A DNA stretch of 64,000 nucleotides from Neobacillus niacini (GTDB taxonomy: Bacteria; Bacillota; Bacilli; Bacillales; Cytobacillaceae). Shown in pieces: positions 16,798-26,985 of this stretch. The notes under the pieces were generated by a model that made no database searches, had not been told where the DNA came from, and saw only the letters and a list, made by a program, of their open reading frames with translations. The position numbers and the translations under genes were made by a program. The stretch is from contig NZ_JAMBOX010000001.1 in assembly GCF_023715785.1 (NCBI RefSeq), positions 806,001-870,000 of the forward strand, given 5' to 3'. How positions within the stretch are numbered: position 1 is the first letter of the stretch; every line of letters starts with the position of its first letter.

Positions 16798-17898
16798 TTA
16801 ACTATTTGCTTCAGCCAACACCTTAATTTCCTCAGCAATTTTCTCATGAATTTTATCGACGACCGAGAAATCCATCGCTGCAATATAAATTTCCTCAAGC
16901 TCGTCATGCAGTTCTTTTGCCTTGGCGAGCCAGCCGGTCGCTTCCTTCATTTTTTGGCGATACTTGGCGGAAATTTTGCTGATGATGTCCGCAAAAATAT
17001 CATCCGTTCCCGGCTCAATTAAAATTTCATACATATCAATGATTTCATCGCCGTCCCGGCTCGGGAAATATTCATGCGGCGCCGTGCTGTCAAAGATAGC
17101 AATCCCGAGCTCCCGGAAAATCAACATATCCAGGCTGTTCGGGTCAAAGCCGCAATGGTAGATTTCTGTGTCGATGCCACGTTCCTCGGCGGCTGCGGCC
17201 AATTTTTTCAGCATTGTCGATTTGCCAGAACCGGGGCGACCTTTAATAAAATAGCGTTTTGGGATTTCTTCGGTTAGATTTGGGACAAAATCGACGGCAC
17301 CCGTTGGTGTTGCCGCCCCGAGGAACCGGTGGCGAATATCCGGCTTCTTATTCAACTTCATCTTTCCAAAAAACGAATCAATCAATTTGTTCGTCAACTG
17401 GTCTGCTTTTTTGAAATCCATGCTGTTTATATAAATTTTTTCCCAATCATCATGTACTTCCAGCGCTTCCTTAAAAGTGGCGTAAGCCTTGGCAAAGGCA
17501 TCGCTGATTCGGGCGGTCAGCTTTTGAATGGTGTTTTTGTGGGCGGCGAGGGTTTTTGCATCCCACGCTTCACCGAGATTAATATATTCCTCAACGGCCC
17601 CGGGCGCCTTCGGTTCAATCACATGCGGCGCGGTGCCGTCAACAATCCCCACCTTCAGGGCGGGAATCAGCACCCCATCAATCGAATTGTTGTCAGACGA
17701 GCAATGGAGAAATTCAATATTATAGCCCTTTTCCAGCCACTCGTTGCCAATCTTCCTCATGAGCGAGGACTTTCCGGTTCCAGGTCCGCCTTTTAAAATA
17801 AACAAGCGGTCAAGCCCCTGCAGATTAGAATCGTACAAACTGTGGAAGCCCTTGGCGGTATTGCCGCCGGCGAAATAGTTTTTCACTTTTCCTGCCAT
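16798..17898 (-). CDS. PRK06851-type ATPase with two P-loop domains
   Basis: This 366-residue protein is an internal duplication. Each half has a Walker A (GGPGTGKSS near residue 38 and GRPGSGKST near 219), a following EFLHCSSDNNSIDGV or EIYHCGFDPNSLDML strand and a matching VDGTAPHV or FDSTAPHEY segment. Each half ends with the similar helical pair W-x-KIYI-x-SMDF or LEEIYIAAMDF. It belongs to an uncharacterised Bacillus family (PRK06851). The pairing of two similar NTP sites suggests an intramolecular pseudodimer. The function is unknown, and the genes on either side are unrelated. Confidence 0.85.
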   Translation of the reverse strand: MAGKVKNYFAGGNTAKGFHSLYDSNLQGLDRLFILKGGPGTGKSSLMRKIGNEWLEKGYNIEFLHCSSDNNSIDGVLIPALKVGIVDGTAPHVIEPKAPGAVEEYINLGEAWDAKTLAAHKNTIQKLTARISDAFAKAYATFKEALEVHDDWEKIYINSMDFKKADQLTNKLIDSFFGKMKLNKKPDIRHRFLGAATPTGAVDFVPNLTEEIPKRYFIKGRPGSGKSTMLKKLAAAAEERGIDTEIYHCGFDPNSLDMLIFRELGIAIFDSTAPHEYFPSRDGDEIIDMYEILIEPGTDDIFADIISKISAKYRQKMKEATGWLAKAKELHDELEEIYIAAMDFSVVDKIHEKIAEEIKVLAEANS

Positions 17899-18051
17899 TC
17901 ATCAACACTCCCTTTATAAACAACCTTGCCGTTCACGGGGCAAAGCTTCATGAGCCACTGCAAAGATTATGGTCACCATATCTTATGCATCGGGTGTTTA
18001 TAGGTGAATGCCCAAGGAAAAATCTTATTTGATTGGGGTTATCGGCAGTGC

Positions 18052-18528
18052 TTATTTAATCACGTCAACGAATACCGCCCCGGTTACCTCTTGCAAGTGG
18101 GCTGGTTTTAGCACAATTTGCATGCCGATTTTACCAGCGCTTACGACCATAGAATCAAGCGCGTGGCAGCTTTCGTCGAGAAAGGTCTTGTATTGCTTTT
18201 TCATGCCGATCGGCGAGCAGCCGCCACGAACGTAGCCGGTCCATTTTTGGATATCTTTCATCGGCAGCATCTCCATGTTTTTTTCTCCGGCCGCTTTGGC
18301 CGCTTTTTTCAAATTTAACTCCTCGAGGACGGGAACGACGAACACATACAGAGTTTTGCTGGCACCCTGAGTAACGAGTGTTTTGTAGACTTCCTTCGGG
18401 TCTTTGCCGACTTTTCCCGCAACCGACACCCCGTCGATTTTTCCATCCTTATTTTCATAGGTCAGAACCTCATATTGGACCTTTTGTGTGTCAAGAATCC
18501 GCATTGCATTCGTTTTGGCATGGGCCAT
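18052..18528 (-). CDS. ybaK: YbaK/EbsC-type Cys-tRNA(Pro) deacylase
   Basis: This 158-residue protein of the YbaK/ProX editing fold starts KTNAMRILDTQKVQYEVLTY. It contains KTLVTQG near 52, VVPVLEELNLKKAAKA near 66, and YVRGGCSPIGMKK near 101 that holds the conserved GGxSP-type loop. It clears Cys mischarged on tRNA-Pro by prolyl-tRNA synthetase. ATG 18528 has GAAGG 9 nt upstream; the ATG at 18537 is too close to it. It is monocistronic, with array D upstream. Confidence 0.92.
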   Translation of the reverse strand: MAHAKTNAMRILDTQKVQYEVLTYENKDGKIDGVSVAGKVGKDPKEVYKTLVTQGASKTLYVFVVPVLEELNLKKAAKAAGEKNMEMLPMKDIQKWTGYVRGGCSPIGMKKQYKTFLDESCHALDSMVVSAGKIGMQIVLKPAHLQEVTGAVFVDVIK

Positions 18529-18537
18529 GGGTATCAT

Positions 18538-18891
18538 CCTTCTGATTTTTGTATCTATTTTATCAAAAAGAGGGCCGTTTTTTAATGGCTGTGTGATTTA
18601 CTAGTCCGTTTTGAGGTTTTATTGGTCGGTTTTATCATTTTATTGGTCGGTTTCCGGATTTTATTGGTCAATTTCCGAATTTATTGGTCAACTTTTACAT
18701 TTTTCTGGTCAAATGAAAATTTACCGGCGGGTTTTGTCTAGTTTACTGGCACTTTTTGCTACTTTACCGGTCGATTCCACCCTTTTACCGACATCCCCAT
18801 AAAAAAGAGCCCGCACTACACGTACGAGCCCTCTTTCCTAATCCTATTTCGCCAACACGCTCCCAAAAAAAGCGCGTAACAATTACCTTTT
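18538..18891. other. 354-bp gap upstream of ybaK
   Basis: The left end is the ybaK leader. Most of the rest (18604-18795) is the 21-bp-period array D. A weak GAGCCC-rich segment at 18806-18834 resembles a terminator of the minus-strand subtilase remnant but does not fold cleanly. No gene is supported. Confidence 0.6.
18604..18795. repeat. 21-bp-period array D (core TTTATTGGTCGG)
   Basis: The GTC of the core recurs at 18604, 18625, 18646, 18667, 18687 and 18708. Degenerate copies with GG at about 18727, 18748, 18769 and 18790 continue the pattern. Spacing is 21 bp except for single-base slips. Read on the minus strand the core is CCGACCAATAAAA, close to the CAAATAAAA core of arrays A and B. 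Confidence 0.8.
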
Positions 18892-19471
18892 TTAAAAACC
18901 AAACATCACCTTGTGAAGCGCATTATAGGCATTCACGTAACCGGCCCCGACTTCCCATGATTCGCAGCCTGGCATGCCGGTGGCGGTATTCTGAAGCACC
19001 TGCTTGATCTGGCCAGGTGTCAGCAATGGATTAGCCTCCAGCATGAGGGCGACAATCCCCGCGACGTGCGGCGTGGCCATCGAGGTACCGCTCATCGTAG
19101 TATAAAATGGCAGATACTGCGGTTCAACTGAACTAATATCTGTCGTCAGGCCCAGCAACGCCACCGGCCCCAACACACGGGTAGAGATGGTATCGACCCC
19201 CGGAGCCGTGATGGCGGGCTCATCCTTCCATATCCAAGTTCGGCCGTCCATTTAGCTTTTCCAACAAAGTCAAATGCGCCTTTGTAGGCGGTCCGTCACC
19301 TTCAAAGGTAACAACTACCTGTACAGGCTGGATTGCTGTTTTTAATACTTTCACTAGGTCCAAATCCAGGACAGCAACAGGAACCACCTCTGCCTTGGCC
19401 TTTGATAGATTCGGCAGTACCAGCGATAATAATAGAGCAAAAATAAGGAATCCCGATAACCACTTTTTCAT
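18892..19471 (-). pseudogene. Subtilisin-family (S8) protease remnant
   Basis: The N-terminal part encodes a secretion signal (MKKWLSGFLIFALLLSLVLP) and the beginning of an inhibitor-type propeptide (PVQVVVTFEGDGPPTKAHL), then runs out of frame at about 19230. The C-terminal part, in another frame, encodes the catalytic-serine block GTSMATPHVAGIVALMLEANP and the end of the S8 domain. The Asp and His catalytic blocks, roughly 200 or more residues, are absent. An internal deletion with a frameshift explains both pieces, so no active protease is made. Confidence 0.88.
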
Positions 19472-19626
19472 CTCCAAAACCCCCTTCAGAATCGGTATAC
19501 CTATCATTGTCCGAAAATTCAAAAGGGAACACCATTCACCAAAGGTAGTAAATCTCGCAAAACTGGTACTAACTTTCCATCCTACTGAGGTTTTACCCTC
19601 CAGAACCAGTCAACCAACCACAAATA

Positions 19627-19652
19627 AAACCAGGTACAAAAGCACCTGGTTT
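19627..19652. terminator. Hairpin downstream of the response regulator gene
   Basis: AAACCAGGT and ACCTGGTTT form a 9-bp stem with an 8-nt loop. The left arm overlaps a single CAAATAAAACC core like those in arrays A and B. Placement suggests a terminator for the minus-strand regulator operon. Confidence 0.65.
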
Positions 19653-19668
19653 ATCCCTGCAAAAGAGC

Positions 19669-19725
19669 TTTGTCCACCCCACGTGGACAAAACGGCGGAA
19701 TTGTCTTTTTGTGGTGCCTGACACC
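19669..19725 (-). repeat. Dispersed element GGTGTCAGGCACC plus GTCC/GGAC hairpin, copy 2
   Basis: Reading the minus strand, GGTGTCAGGCACC (19725-19713) is followed by a 9-bp hairpin TTTGTCCAC/GTGGACAAA (19691-19669) whose loop sequence resembles that of copy 1. It lies directly behind the stop codon of the response regulator gene. Confidence 0.72.
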
Positions 19726-19728
19726 ACC

Positions 19729-20382
19729 CTAGCTCAACGGTACCAACTGGTTCTGTACCGCGTAGATGACGACCTGGGATCGACTTTTGACGCCCAACTT
19801 TTTGAAGATGTTGCTGACATGGATTTTGACGGTTTTGTCGCTGATGAACAGGGTTTTGGCGATTTCTTTGTTGTTCATGCCCTGGACCAGGCAAAGCAGG
19901 ACTTCTTTTTCCCGCTCGGTCAGCATGGAATCGGCCGGCTTCTCTTCTTCCACCTCTTCCACCTTAGGCTGCATGAAGCCCAGAAATTTTTTGGTCATCG
20001 ACGGGTGAATCACCGACTGGCCATTGGCCACGGAGCGAATCGCATCGACGACATGCTGGGACGGGGCATCCTTCAGCAAATACCCATCGGCCCCTTCGCG
20101 AATCGCCGACATAAAATACTCGTCGTGATCAAACATCGTCAAAATTAATATTTTAATAGACGGGTAAAGCTTCTTAATCACGCTAGTGGCTTCAATCCCA
20201 TTTTTCTCGGGGATATTAATATCCATCAAAATCACATCTGGCATTGCTTCCTTGACCTTGGCAATCGCGTCATTGCCGTTGACCGCTTCGGCGATCACTT
20301 CAATATCCGATTCCATATCCAAAATATTTTTCAATCCGTCCCGTAATACAGCGTGATCATCGACTAGCATAAGCTTGATCAT
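19729..20382 (-). CDS. NarL/FixJ-family response regulator
   Basis: This 217-residue protein has a receiver domain (residues 1-120; acidic pocket near DD10-11, phospho-acceptor Asp in [12 protein letters not shown] near 54, Lys in LLKDAP near 105). It ends in a LuxR-type helix-turn-helix ([22 protein letters not shown]...[16 protein letters not shown], residues 150-205). It pairs with the histidine kinase immediately upstream, overlapping its coding end by 26 nt. ATG 20382 has GGGAGAG 6 nt upstream. Target genes are unknown; the divergent radical SAM gene is one candidate by position. Confidence 0.93.
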   Translation of the reverse strand: MIKLMLVDDHAVLRDGLKNILDMESDIEVIAEAVNGNDAIAKVKEAMPDVILMDINIPEKNGIEATSVIKKLYPSIKILILTMFDHDEYFMSAIREGADGYLLKDAPSQHVVDAIRSVANGQSVIHPSMTKKFLGFMQPKVEEVEEEKPADSMLTEREKEVLLCLVQGMNNKEIAKTLFISDKTVKIHVSNIFKKLGVKSRSQVVIYAVQNQLVPLS

Positions 20383-22222
20383 GTAGCTCTCTCCCTTCAA
20401 TTCCCATTCTTGGAACTGTTAACGTAATCTCCGTTCCGGACCCCTCACGGCTGTCGACCTGAAGCATGGCCTGAATCTTTTCTGCCGCTTCATTCATATG
20501 AAGAATCCCAAAATGCGGATGCTCCCGCGCTTTTATCATCGCCTGAAACAGCGAAAAGCCGCGGCCATCATCCTTCACCTTTAACAAGACATTCTCTTTC
20601 TGAAAGCTTAACAAAATGTCGATTCTTGATGCCTCTGCGTGTTTAATCGCGTTTTGCACGCTTTCCTGGCAAATATCAAAAATAATTTTTTCCACCATTG
20701 AGCTCAGGTTGAACTCGGGCCCCCGCGTCTCCAAGCAAATCTCGAGCCGGTGTTCCCGCCGGAGCATGTTAATCTTTACCGTAATCGCCGCCAGCAGTCC
20801 GACGCGCTCAGTCGGATACGGCCTTAATGCATAAATGGATTCCCGGACCTCTTTCAGGCTTTTTCTCAGCTTCTCGGTACTCTCGACCATCAAGCGGAAC
20901 GAATCATCGGGAGCCTTGGTAAATTTCCGCTGCGCCGTTTCCAAATTCATAATCGCACCGGCTAGCGACTGGGCAACCCCGTCATGGATATCACGGGCAA
21001 TCCGGTTTCGCTCCTCCAAAATCAGCCGTTTCTCCTGCTCGGCAAACAGCCAGCGCGTCTTAATCAGCACCGCCAGCTGATTTCCCAACGTCGCCGCGGA
21101 GCGATGGTCCTCTTCGCTGAAGCTTCTCGTCCGGACCCGGCCAAATACAAACATGCCGACCAGCTCGCTTTCAATGATGAGCGGCGCATATAACAAAGAC
21201 CCGACCTCTTCTGTAAAAAATTGGCCTGCAGGGCCCGCATCTTTTTTGGCATAGTCATAGACAGTGACCCTGGTGATGGAGTCAAACGCGGAAGCAATAT
21301 CGTATGATAACTGCGGTTTTGTGGCTACCGGGCCGTCGGCAAAGCTCAGCTCCCAGCCGGTCTTTTTCTTTTTCCAGAGAATCCAGGCATCAACATCTAT
21401 AAATTCCTGGAGATTATCGGCCAAAAAGGTGAGCCAGTCGGTGGCCGCAATCTTTTTATTCAATTCGGAAGAAATGCTGAACAGTGCCTTTTGTTTTGCC
21501 TTTTCCCGTTTTAAATTTGCTATAATCGAGCTTAACAGCGCAAAGCATACCAATGGCGAGAAAAAGAAAAAAAACGTAACCACGTCAATTTGCCCGCGGT
21601 TTTGACTGCCCAATACATAAAAAAGCACAAGATAGACAGCAGAAATCGAAAAACTGTTGATCTCCTGGACTGTCTTTCGCTTCCAGACGTTAAAGGGATA
21701 AACCTGCGGACGAATCCACAGCACCAGGTCAATAATTAGGTTATTCAATGCATAAAACGGGATAATCACCATACTGACGTGAATGAGTCCCTGCAAGACT
21801 TTGGACACATCAGCGATCGGCAGCAATGGATAGAACGTCTGGTTAAACAAATGAGCCAAATAAAAGCTGACAATGTGCATGCCAGGGTTAAACAGAATAA
21901 TCCTCAATGGGCGGCGTTCAATAATGTTGACCGCTGCGACAATGATTCCGTAAAAAACGAGCGTATTGGCAAGTCCGTCGATGACATAGATAGCGTAGAC
22001 AAGGGAAAACGAAATGGTTACCGTTCCATTCCAAACGGGCAAGGGAAAATACTCAACAATAAATAAGAATAAAACCAGCAGCGCAAAAATCATTGCATCA
22101 TGGGGGATTGATAATTGCGTCAGTCCGAATTGAAGGAAAATCCACCCGCCAATTAATGTTATCAGCAACAAAAACTGTCGTGACAACTGCTCTCGTTTTT
22201 TCAAAAACCCAGAATCACGCAT
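20357..22222 (-). CDS. HisKA_3 sensor histidine kinase with membrane and GAF domains
   Basis: This protein has 621 residues. About six hydrophobic helices span residues 15-225. A GAF-like domain follows (about 245-395). Next come the HisKA_3 dimerisation helix with the phospho-acceptor His in [17 protein letters not shown] (near residue 413), and a HATPase with [11 protein letters not shown] (near 520) and DDGRGF (near 550). It phosphorylates the NarL-type regulator encoded just downstream. The multi-helix sensor is not a pattern I can assign to a signal. The stop region overlaps the regulator start. Confidence 0.92.
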   Translation of the reverse strand: MRDSGFLKKREQLSRQFLLLITLIGGWIFLQFGLTQLSIPHDAMIFALLVLFLFIVEYFPLPVWNGTVTISFSLVYAIYVIDGLANTLVFYGIIVAAVNIIERRPLRIILFNPGMHIVSFYLAHLFNQTFYPLLPIADVSKVLQGLIHVSMVIIPFYALNNLIIDLVLWIRPQVYPFNVWKRKTVQEINSFSISAVYLVLFYVLGSQNRGQIDVVTFFFFFSPLVCFALLSSIIANLKREKAKQKALFSISSELNKKIAATDWLTFLADNLQEFIDVDAWILWKKKKTGWELSFADGPVATKPQLSYDIASAFDSITRVTVYDYAKKDAGPAGQFFTEEVGSLLYAPLIIESELVGMFVFGRVRTRSFSEEDHRSAATLGNQLAVLIKTRWLFAEQEKRLILEERNRIARDIHDGVAQSLAGAIMNLETAQRKFTKAPDDSFRLMVESTEKLRKSLKEVRESIYALRPYPTERVGLLAAITVKINMLRREHRLEICLETRGPEFNLSSMVEKIIFDICQESVQNAIKHAEASRIDILLSFQKENVLLKVKDDGRGFSLFQAMIKAREHPHFGILHMNEAAEKIQAMLQVDSREGSGTEITLTVPRMGIEGRELHDQAYASR

Positions 22223-22690
22223 GGCGACGACCCCTTCTATTTTGTTACGGATTACAAAATTTTCAGTTAACTAAAGTTTAATTGATTTAACCGATGAAAA
22301 CAATCGGGAGATATCTGATCTAACATGCCACTGGCTAATTTTATCAAAATAAAAACCCAGACCGGTCTAATGAATCACACTGACCGAACTGGATTCTCCA
22401 AACCGGGGACGGTTTGGTATAAAATATTATGTCATAATCCGTGCCGTTAATTCTATTTGGCAAAAGCATTATTCTTGCCATACTACCTTAGTACTAACAT
22501 AAAGATTGCCACAAAATCACCCAAAATCTGTCACTCTATTGTCACTCTATCAAACCATAATTATAGTAAACTTAAGTTAACAGAAGATTAACAAATAACA
22601 TATTAACTTTAACAACAGGGTTTATGTGAAATTCATCACAAAGTAAAATCCTTTCGATATAGACTAATTTTTTGACAAGAGGTGGTCCAA
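22223..22690. other. 468-bp divergent region, histidine kinase / radical SAM gene
   Basis: AT-rich, with no gene. A hairpin CCAAACC-GGGGAC-GGTTTGG is at 22398-22417. It lacks a T-run on either side and is therefore not a clear terminator. The region around 22560-22620 has several TTAAC repeats. The radical SAM ribosome binding site (AGAGGTGG) is at the right end. Confidence 0.55.
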
Positions 22691-24499
22691 ATGAAATACG
22701 ATTTAGTCCTGCTCCATGCTCCCAGCGTATACGATTTCCGAAAAAACTCCCTGCTTGCCGGCCCGATTAGCGATGTTGTGCCATCATCACCGGTATTCGA
22801 GATGTATCCGATCGGCCTGACCAGCATTGCCGACTATTTAGAACAATACGGGCTGCGGGTGAAAATTATCAACATTGCCAACCGGATGTTGATGAGCGAT
22901 AACTTTGATGTCGAGAAAAAACTGCGAAAAATCAAAACCCGGGCGTTCGGAATTGACCTGCACTGGCTGCCACATGCCCACGGAAGCATCGAGCTTGCCA
23001 AAATCGTCAAGACCCTGCATCCGGAGACACCGATTATGTTTGGAGGGTTATCTTCCACCTATTATCATAAGGAACTTATTCAATATCCATTTATCGACTT
23101 TGTCATGCGCGGCGATTCTACAGAAAAGCTCACGCTCCTGTTGATGAATAAGCTGGAAACGGGCAATACCCATTACGCCGACATTCCAAACCTGACCTGG
23201 AAAAAGGGCAGCGAAATCGGCTATAACCCGATTACCTACGTGCCGAAAGATTTAGATGATATTGATGTTCCTGGCTACCGTTATACGGTCCGTTCCGTGT
23301 TCAAGTACCGCAACTTCCTTGATCCGCTGCCATACAACGGCTGGCTGCAATACCCGAACACGGCGCTGTTGACCGCACGCGGCTGTACGCAAAACTGCCT
23401 GATTTGCGGCGGGTCGCGTGAGGCTTATGACCAAAACTGCAACCGCAATTCTCTGGCCCTAAGGTCTCCGAAAAAGCTCGTTGAGGACATTCAATTCATT
23501 TCCCGGTTCAGCCGGGCGCCGATTTTCATCTTGCATGACCTGCGCCAGGGCGGACGGGAATATGTCGATGAATTTTTCAGCAGACTTAAGCAACTGAATT
23601 TGAAAAATGAAATGGTGTTTGAACTGTTCCAGTATGCTGATGAAGACTATTTTAGAAAAATCGAAGACTGTGTTCCGAATTATAGCATCGAGATTACCCT
23701 GGAAACGCATGATGAAAAAATCAGGCGCTACAACGGCAAGTTTAACTGCACCAACGCCAAAGTCATCGACACCTTGAACTTTGCCCTCAAGCATAGCTGC
23801 AAGAAAATTGACCTGTTTTTCATGGTCGGCATTCCGGATCAGACATATACAAGCTGCATCGAGAATATTGATTTCTGTGAAACGATTCATCTGGCCTGCA
23901 ACAAAGACCCAAGGATTTTCTACTTTGTCGCACCGCTTGCCCCGTTCCTGGACCCGGCAAGCCCTGCATTTGAGCATCCTGAAATCCATGGCTATAAAAA
24001 GTTCTGCTATACGCTCGAGGACCACCGGAAGGCGATTACCCAGCCTTCATGGAAGCATATGCTCAGCTTTGAGACCAAGCACTTGACCCGAGATGATATC
24101 GTCAATGCCACCTACGAGTCAGCCTATAAATTAAATGATTTTAAGTTAAAATACGGCCTCATCGACCAGAAAGGCTATGAGGAGATTAAAGCCAAGATTG
24201 AAAAATCGCAGGCCTATATTGAAAAAATCGACCACATTCTGGCGCTGCCGGAGGCGGAGCAGGCTGTACCGCTGGCCAACCTGCAAAAGGAAATTGAAGA
24301 GCTGAATAAATACAGCATCTGCGGCAAGAACGAGCTGAAATGGGAGGTCCAGAAGAACTATGCCAACTTCTTCTCCCTCGCCATGGTCGGGTTGGAGCAG
24401 CTATATGTCGAGTACAAAAATAAGGTGAAACATGCCTTGAGTCCAAAACTGCGCTATCAGTTTAAGCTTGAACCGGAGCGGCAAAAAATAAAGATGTAA
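22691..24499 (+). CDS. B12-binding domain / radical SAM protein
   Basis: This protein has 602 residues. The N-terminal B12-binding-like domain (about 1-200) contains HAPSVYDFR, YPIGLTSIADYLEQYG and MFGGLSSTYY. The radical SAM core (about 205-430) has the cluster motif C-x3-C-x2-C in ARGCTQNCLICGGS near residue 231. The C-terminal 150 residues are helical and of unknown role. Class B enzymes of this architecture do methylations, ring contractions and other rearrangements on varied substrates; the substrate here cannot be told. No partner gene is adjacent except the divergent two-component system. ATG 22691 fits the AGAGGTGG site better than GTG 22682. Confidence 0.85.
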   Translation: MKYDLVLLHAPSVYDFRKNSLLAGPISDVVPSSPVFEMYPIGLTSIADYLEQYGLRVKIINIANRMLMSDNFDVEKKLRKIKTRAFGIDLHWLPHAHGSIELAKIVKTLHPETPIMFGGLSSTYYHKELIQYPFIDFVMRGDSTEKLTLLLMNKLETGNTHYADIPNLTWKKGSEIGYNPITYVPKDLDDIDVPGYRYTVRSVFKYRNFLDPLPYNGWLQYPNTALLTARGCTQNCLICGGSREAYDQNCNRNSLALRSPKKLVEDIQFISRFSRAPIFILHDLRQGGREYVDEFFSRLKQLNLKNEMVFELFQYADEDYFRKIEDCVPNYSIEITLETHDEKIRRYNGKFNCTNAKVIDTLNFALKHSCKKIDLFFMVGIPDQTYTSCIENIDFCETIHLACNKDPRIFYFVAPLAPFLDPASPAFEHPEIHGYKKFCYTLEDHRKAITQPSWKHMLSFETKHLTRDDIVNATYESAYKLNDFKLKYGLIDQKGYEEIKAKIEKSQAYIEKIDHILALPEAEQAVPLANLQKEIEELNKYSICGKNELKWEVQKNYANFFSLAMVGLEQLYVEYKNKVKHALSPKLRYQFKLEPERQKIKM

Positions 24500-24505
24500 A
24501 AGAGA

Positions 24506-24530
24506 AAGAGGCTGTCCTATGCAGCCTCTT
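24506..24530. terminator. Terminator between the radical SAM gene and livF
   Basis: AAGAGGCTG and CAGCCTCTT form a 9-bp stem with a 7-nt loop, followed by TTTT on the plus strand. It lies between convergent genes. Confidence 0.88.
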
Positions 24531-24532
24531 TT

Positions 24533-25243
24533 TTAATGCCCACCCAGGTAAGCTTTTCTAATCTGATCGCTTTGCCCAAGCTCTGCGGAAGTGCCTGCAG
24601 CGACTATTTTCCCTGTCTCAATGACATAGGCACGGTTGGCAATCGACAACGCCATATTGGCATTCTGCTCGACCAGCAGGATTGTCGTGCCGGTCTGGTT
24701 GTTGATTTCTTCAATGATTCGGAAGATTGTTTTGACGAGCAGCGGAGCCAGACCCATCGACGGCTCATCCAACAGCAGCAATCTCGGGCGGGCCATCAAT
24801 GCGCGGCCCATGGCAAGCATTTGCTGTTCCCCGCCGGAAAGCGTCCCCGACAGCTGCTTGCGGCGTTCCTGCAGCCTTGGAAACAGCCCATACACTTTTT
24901 CAAAGTCCTCACGGATGCCCTGTTTATCCTTGCGCAAATAGGCACCCAGTTCCAAATTCTCTTCGACCGACATATTGGCAAATACGCGGCGGCCTTCGGG
25001 AACATGAGAGATGCCCCGTTTGACGATCAACTGCGGCACCTTTGCCGCTATATGCTCACTTTCAAATAATATTTCACCCGTTTTAGGTCTTAACAGCCCT
25101 GAAATCGTTTTAAGCAGCGTGCTCTTCCCGGCCCCGTTGGCTCCTATCAAGGTGACAATCTCGCCCGGATTGATGTCGAGGGAAACTCCCTTCAATGCAT
25201 GAATATTTCCGTAATAGACATTGATATCATTGATTTTAAGCAT
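24533..25243 (-). CDS. livF: Branched-chain amino acid ABC transporter ATPase LivF
   Basis: This 236-residue ABC ATPase has Walker A GANGAGKST near residue 37, signature LSGGEQQML near 136, Walker B LLLLDEPSMGLAP near 156 and the H-loop replaced by LVEQNA, as is normal for LivF. It works with LivG to power import through LivHM. ATG 25243 follows GAGGAGGT by 7 nt. An upstream in-frame extension to 25321 lies inside livG and lacks a site. It is the last gene of the operon livJ-livH-livM-livG-livF. Confidence 0.95.
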   Translation of the reverse strand: MLKINDINVYYGNIHALKGVSLDINPGEIVTLIGANGAGKSTLLKTISGLLRPKTGEILFESEHIAAKVPQLIVKRGISHVPEGRRVFANMSVEENLELGAYLRKDKQGIREDFEKVYGLFPRLQERRKQLSGTLSGGEQQMLAMGRALMARPRLLLLDEPSMGLAPLLVKTIFRIIEEINNQTGTTILLVEQNANMALSIANRAYVIETGKIVAAGTSAELGQSDQIRKAYLGGH

Positions 25244-25244
25244 T

Positions 25245-25998
<754 letters not shown>

Positions 25999-26024
<26 letters not shown>

Positions 26025-26973
26025 CTTGGTTCCCTCCTTTAGCGGCCTTTCCTATTTTTAAGAATGCGGTAATTTCCTTTGTTCCCATCAATCCCTGCGG
26101 ACGGAACAGCATCATCGTCACGAGCACAAGACTGTAAATGACCATCCGAACCTCCGGATAATTCGACAAGAAGGTGGAGATGATCGTTAATAGAATGGCA
26201 GCGATAATGGAACCGGACATACTGCCCAGACCGCCAAGCACAACGAGAATCAAAATATCAAATGACTTCAAAAACCCGAAGTTGGTCGGTTGGATGATAT
26301 AGAAATTATGGGCGTGCAAAGCTCCGCCTACCCCGGCAAAAAACGCGCCGATTATAAACGCCATTACTTTGTAATAGGTGGTATTGATTCCCATGGCGTC
26401 TGCCGCAATTTCATTTTCCCGAATCGAAATACAGGCCCGGCCATGCGTTGAATTGGTGAAGTTGGCAATGACAATGATCGTGATCAGCACGCAGGCAAAC
26501 AACCATGGCCAGGTAATCAAGTGGGAGACAGTCATCCCGCTCGCGCCGTTAACATAATCCACATTTAAGAAGACAATCCGCATAATCTCCCCAAAACCTA
26601 ATGTGGCAATGGCAAGATAGTCACCCCTAAGCCTTAAGGTAGGAATCCCGATGACCACACCGGCAATCGCTGCGGCAACACCGGCTGCCAGAATCGCCGC
26701 GGCAAACGGCATACCCAATTTCATCGTGACAATCGCCGACATATACGCCCCGACCGCTAGGAAGCCAGCATGTCCAATCGAAAACTGCCCGGTTATCCCG
26801 ATAATCAAGTGCAGGCTGACAGCCAAAATAATATTAATTCCAATGGAAAACAATGTATTGGTATAGAAGGAGTTCAAGACTGCCCCGTTAATTAAAAACT
26901 GGACAACAACGGCAAACACAATGGCCAATACGATGGACGTCCAAAAAAACTTTGCTTGTTTCGCATGTTTCAT
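25999..26973 (-). CDS. livM: Branched-chain amino acid ABC transporter permease LivM
   Basis: This 324-residue permease has about nine hydrophobic helices. It contains the LivM signature region [17 protein letters not shown] (about residues 115-131) and the cytoplasmic [19 protein letters not shown] coupling segment (about 175-193). ATG 26973 is chosen because AGGAGGTGG lies 5-6 nt upstream; the GTG at 26982 is inside that site. It forms the translocation path with LivH. Confidence 0.94.
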
Positions 26974-26985
26974 CGCTGCCACCTC

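Noticed and set aside
18806-18834. Terminator for the subtilase remnant
   Set aside because: The two GAGCCC words are direct repeats, not an inverted pair, and only five outer pairs can form.
22398-22417. CCAAACC/GGTTTGG hairpin as a terminator
   Set aside because: There is no T-run on either strand, and both flanking genes point away from it.
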